From NCBI GenBank assembly GCA_049792815.1, contig JBARBG010000019.1:1-23473 (forward strand): a DNA stretch of 23,473 bases, written 5' to 3'. The notes under the pieces were generated by a model. That model saw nothing but the letters and a program-made list of their open reading frames with translations, did no database searches and was not told the DNA's origin. Shown here piece after piece: positions 22,891 through 23,473 of this stretch (its first letter is position 1; every line of letters starts with the position of its first letter). The translations under genes and the position numbers were made by a program. This DNA comes from DAIDKA01 sp049792815. Its GTDB lineage: Bacteria > Pseudomonadota > Gammaproteobacteria > Steroidobacterales > Steroidobacteraceae.

Positions 22891-23473
22891 CTCCCTCACT
22901 GGCGGGCACACCACGCTATTTCGCGTGGCTGTACAGCGGCGCACGGCTGCAGGCCGTCCTTGAGCCACTGTTCGGTATCGAAGCGGAAATTAACGCCGCA
23001 CTGCAGCCGGGTCTTGAGCACAGCGTGGCCCATGTGCGCATGACCTGGTGGGCCGAGGAAGCCGAGCGCTTGCGCGCCGGAAAGCCGCTGCACCCGCTGA
23101 CGCGTGCGCTGCTGGCGCAACGTCCTCCGGCTGCCGCCGCCACCGATATTTCAGGACTGGTGGATGTCGCCACCTGGGACCTTGCCTGCGCAACTTTTGA
23201 GTCGGGGCGGGAGCTGGCCGGTTACTGCGACCGCTGGGCGCGTGCCGTCACGCAACTGGCGGCCGGCTGGGCCGCATCCCCGCCGCAGCAGGGGTCAGCG
23301 CCCTTCGGCCATGCATTGGGTGTGGCAATTTGCGAACTGGAGATGCTGATAGGCCTCGAGGCAGCGGCGCGCGCCGGTCGTGTGCGACTGCCGCTTGATG
23401 AATTGACCGCGCTCGGTGTCGAGCCCGACGCGCTGCTGCGCACGCCGTGGCCCCAGGCGCTCAGCCGGCGGCT
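22887..23473 (+). CDS. Squalene/phytoene-synthase-like protein, 5' part (3' end outside window)
   Basis: An open frame starts at GTG 22887, overlapping the rmuC stop by 4 bases, and runs without stop to the window edge (195 codons). It contains RYFAWLYSGARLQAVLEPLFGIEAEI at the N-terminus, VAHVRMTWWAEEAERLRAGKPLHPLTRAL at about 47-75, a helical ELAGYCDRWARAVTQLAAGW at about 109-128, and GHALGVAI to RVRLPLDEL at about 141-172. This order resembles squalene/phytoene-synthase-family proteins, most closely the NDUFAF6-like branch by memory. The aspartate-rich motifs that bind diphosphate and magnesium in true synthases are not present where expected (WWAEEAERL and ELEMLIGL instead). A prenyl synthase activity is therefore doubtful. 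The last third is not visible. Confidence 0.65.
   Translation, partial: MTPSLAGTPRYFAWLYSGARLQAVLEPLFGIEAEINAALQPGLEHSVAHVRMTWWAEEAERLRAGKPLHPLTRALLAQRPPAAAATDISGLVDVATWDLACATFESGRELAGYCDRWARAVTQLAAGWAASPPQQGSAPFGHALGVAICELEMLIGLEAAARAGRVRLPLDELTALGVEPDALLRTPWPQALSRR

Noticed and set aside
21865..22968. 367-codon minus-strand frame opposite rmuC
   Set aside because: Mirrors the rmuC coding frame and has no domain features; rmuC has a membrane anchor and conserved core.

Overview
The window is GC-rich, gene-dense bacterial chromosome. The gene set and order (gyrA-serC-serA-pheA-aroA-cmk-rpsA-ihfB, with ubiG divergent from gyrA) point to a gammaproteobacterium. The fused chorismate mutase-prephenate dehydratase, the IHF-beta protein and the SPFH plus ribbon-helix-helix gene pair suggest something near Xanthomonadales/Nevskiales, but that placement is inference from remembered gene neighbourhoods. 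I see no rRNA, tRNA, CRISPR array, insertion sequence or phage gene. No gap between genes exceeds about 150 bases, and no convincing intrinsic terminator is visible.

Left part (1-3256, plus strand): the 3' end of a class I methyltransferase gene; an SPFH/band-7 membrane protein followed 2 bases later by a small ribbon-helix-helix DNA-binding protein; then a translationally coupled pair made of a SnoaL-like protein with a histone-H1-like basic tail and a PhzF-family isomerase. Next (7756 down to 3253, minus strand) is a likely five-gene operon: HlyD-type adaptor, stand-alone ABC ATPase, two different FtsX/MacB-type permeases, and a tautomerase of the malonate-semialdehyde-decarboxylase type. 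A good sigma70-like promoter overlapped by a perfect palindrome lies upstream of it. The tautomerase and phzF genes converge and share the tetranucleotide CTAG as the core of both stop codons.

Central part (19412 down to 7901, minus strand): gyrA, serC, serA, pheA, aroA, cmk, rpsA, ihfB, galU and a small DUF2934 protein. This is a variant of the known gammaproteobacterial mixed-function supraoperon. It joins serine synthesis (serA, serC) with the shikimate/phenylalanine route (aroA, pheA), pyrimidine nucleotide supply (cmk), translation (rpsA), nucleoid structure (ihfB, gyrA) and UDP-glucose synthesis (galU). Most junctions are overlaps or gaps under 25 bases. The exceptions are gyrA/serC (110), cmk/rpsA (112, holding a folded S1 leader) and galU/DUF2934 (66).

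Right part (19469-23473): ubiG (ubiquinone synthesis) diverges from gyrA, and the two putative -10 elements are one base apart. A DUF427 gene and an FAD-dependent disulfide oxidoreductase form a coupled minus-strand pair whose end overlaps ubiG by 72 coding bases. On the plus strand, a short rmuC is coupled by a 4-base overlap to a squalene/phytoene-synthase-like gene that runs off the window and seems to lack the usual aspartate motifs.

Most of the window is ordinary core genome, and I do not see a clear new defence or mobile system. The parts most worth a second look are the SPFH/RHH module with its helically phased repeats, the ABC-exporter/tautomerase operon with its operator-like palindrome, the recurring lysine-rich tails on three unrelated proteins, the rpsA leader fold, and the gyrA/ubiG promoter face-off.
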